From contig NZ_UGOX01000001.1 of assembly GCF_900461555.1 (NCBI RefSeq), positions 2,617,501 through 2,681,500 on the forward strand: 64,000 bases of DNA. Direction: 5' to 3'. The notes under the pieces were generated by a model. It ran no database searches, was not told the DNA's origin, and worked only from the letters and a program-made list of their open reading frames with translations. Below, in pieces: positions 63,553 through 64,000 of the stretch. A program made the translations under genes and the position numbers. Origin of the DNA: Legionella quinlivanii. GTDB taxonomy: Bacteria; Pseudomonadota; Gammaproteobacteria; Legionellales; Legionellaceae. The first letter of the stretch is position 1, and each line of letters begins with the position of its first letter.

Positions 63553-63964
63553 TTTTTATTTATTAGGCAGCAGTGACAAGCAAACCGCTTTGCAGTTCGC
63601 TTGTCGTCTGTTAGAAAAAGCCTATTTACGAGGCCATCAGGTGTTTGTTTTTTGCAATGACCGGCAAGAAGCAGAAAGCCTTGACGAGTTGCTGTGGACT
63701 TTTAAGGATGACAGCTTCATTCCTCACAATCTACAGGGTGAAGGTCCTGAGCCTCCACCGGTCATTCAAATTGGCTATCAGCAGGAGCCGCGGGGGTTTC
63801 ATGATATTTTGCTGAATCTGTCCGATGAAATTCCAGCCTTCTTCACAAAATTCAAACGCGTGATTGAATTGGTTGTTGATGAGGAACAAGCTAAAACACT
63901 AAGCCGTTCTCATTTTCGGCAGTATCGCAGCGCAAATTGCGAAATAAACACCCACAATGTATAG
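63533..63964 (+). CDS. holC: DNA polymerase III chi subunit
   Basis: Links the clamp loader to single-strand-binding protein. 143 residues starting VRVDFYLLG; seen are the [17 protein letters not shown] helix-strand, [13 protein letters not shown] and VIELVVDEE, all diagnostic. It overlaps pepA by 20 bp, so it is co-translated; pepA-holC-valS is the usual order, and the window ends before valS. Confidence 0.94.
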   Translation: MPPVRVDFYLLGSSDKQTALQFACRLLEKAYLRGHQVFVFCNDRQEAESLDELLWTFKDDSFIPHNLQGEGPEPPPVIQIGYQQEPRGFHDILLNLSDEIPAFFTKFKRVIELVVDEEQAKTLSRSHFRQYRSANCEINTHNV

Positions 63965-63984
63965 AGGAAGCGAGGGGCTTCCTC
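63964..63984 (+). terminator. hairpin after holC
   Basis: GAGGAAGC and GCTTCCTC form an 8-bp stem with a 5-base loop at the holC stop. No T-run is seen before the window ends, so it may only be a stabilising hairpin. Confidence 0.45.
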
Positions 63985-64000
63985 AGATATATTCATTATT

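Noticed and set aside
1-64000. tRNA, rRNA, integrase, transposase or prophage genes
   Set aside because: No cloverleaf with a T-loop consensus, no rRNA-like stretch and no mobile-element protein motifs were seen on either strand.

Overview
The window looks like a chromosomal segment of a Legionella species, probably not L. pneumophila itself. The evidence is a Legionella-type major outer membrane protein gene, several large orphan proteins that look like Dot/Icm effector candidates, a LetA-type box next to a CsrA-sequestering RNA candidate, moderately AT-rich DNA, and dispersed hairpin repeats between housekeeping genes. I see no tRNA, rRNA, prophage, transposase or CRISPR.

Layout. 1-5.8 kb: dapA with a short BamC-like lipoprotein gene, a glycine-zipper lipoprotein, a DUF421 protein, then a tight run of 3-hydroxybutyrate dehydrogenase, acetoacetate decarboxylase and motA/motB. 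6-9.9 kb: an orphan two-TM protein, the outer membrane protein and two membrane proteins. 10-17.7 kb: a leftward housekeeping run yicC-gmk-rpoZ-spoT-ridA-aspartic protease-uup, with rph diverging from it. 18-27 kb: folB, a GDSL lipase, a glutamate-cysteine-ligase-like enzyme, malic enzyme, an FMN glutamate-synthase-like protein and two divergent orphan genes, one with a HAD-like domain. 27-30 kb: a leader-controlled cassette of a Cys-triplet exported peptide and a His-motif protein, then a Bcr/CflA transporter with its own 7-codon leader and alternative hairpins. 30-38 kb: two alpha/beta hydrolases, an Rsm-type sRNA candidate, murI and a 1366-residue orphan. 38-44.5 kb: pilU, two membrane proteins, an AddB-like nuclease and a di-haem peroxidase-like protein. 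44.6-50.4 kb: a PRPP-synthetase-like 730-residue protein, a PAS-LuxR regulator, an orphan and two SDR proteins. 50.4-64 kb: a tandem repeat, a very large UvrD-like helicase fusion, carB-greA, lptF-lptG-ydcF, and pepA-holC at the right edge.

How genes work together. The first metabolic run would take 3-hydroxybutyrate (from stored PHB) to acetoacetate and on to acetone and CO2, next to flagellar stator genes; both motility and PHB use are late-phase traits in Legionella. The spoT gene (ppGpp) and the Rsm-like RNA (LetA-CsrA) belong to the two arms of the Legionella growth-phase switch. The most notable unexplained elements are the Rsm-like RNA at 32.5 kb, the Cys-triplet peptide cassette at 27.2-28.3 kb, the leader MKKIVVV upstream of the efflux gene, and the giant fusion proteins.
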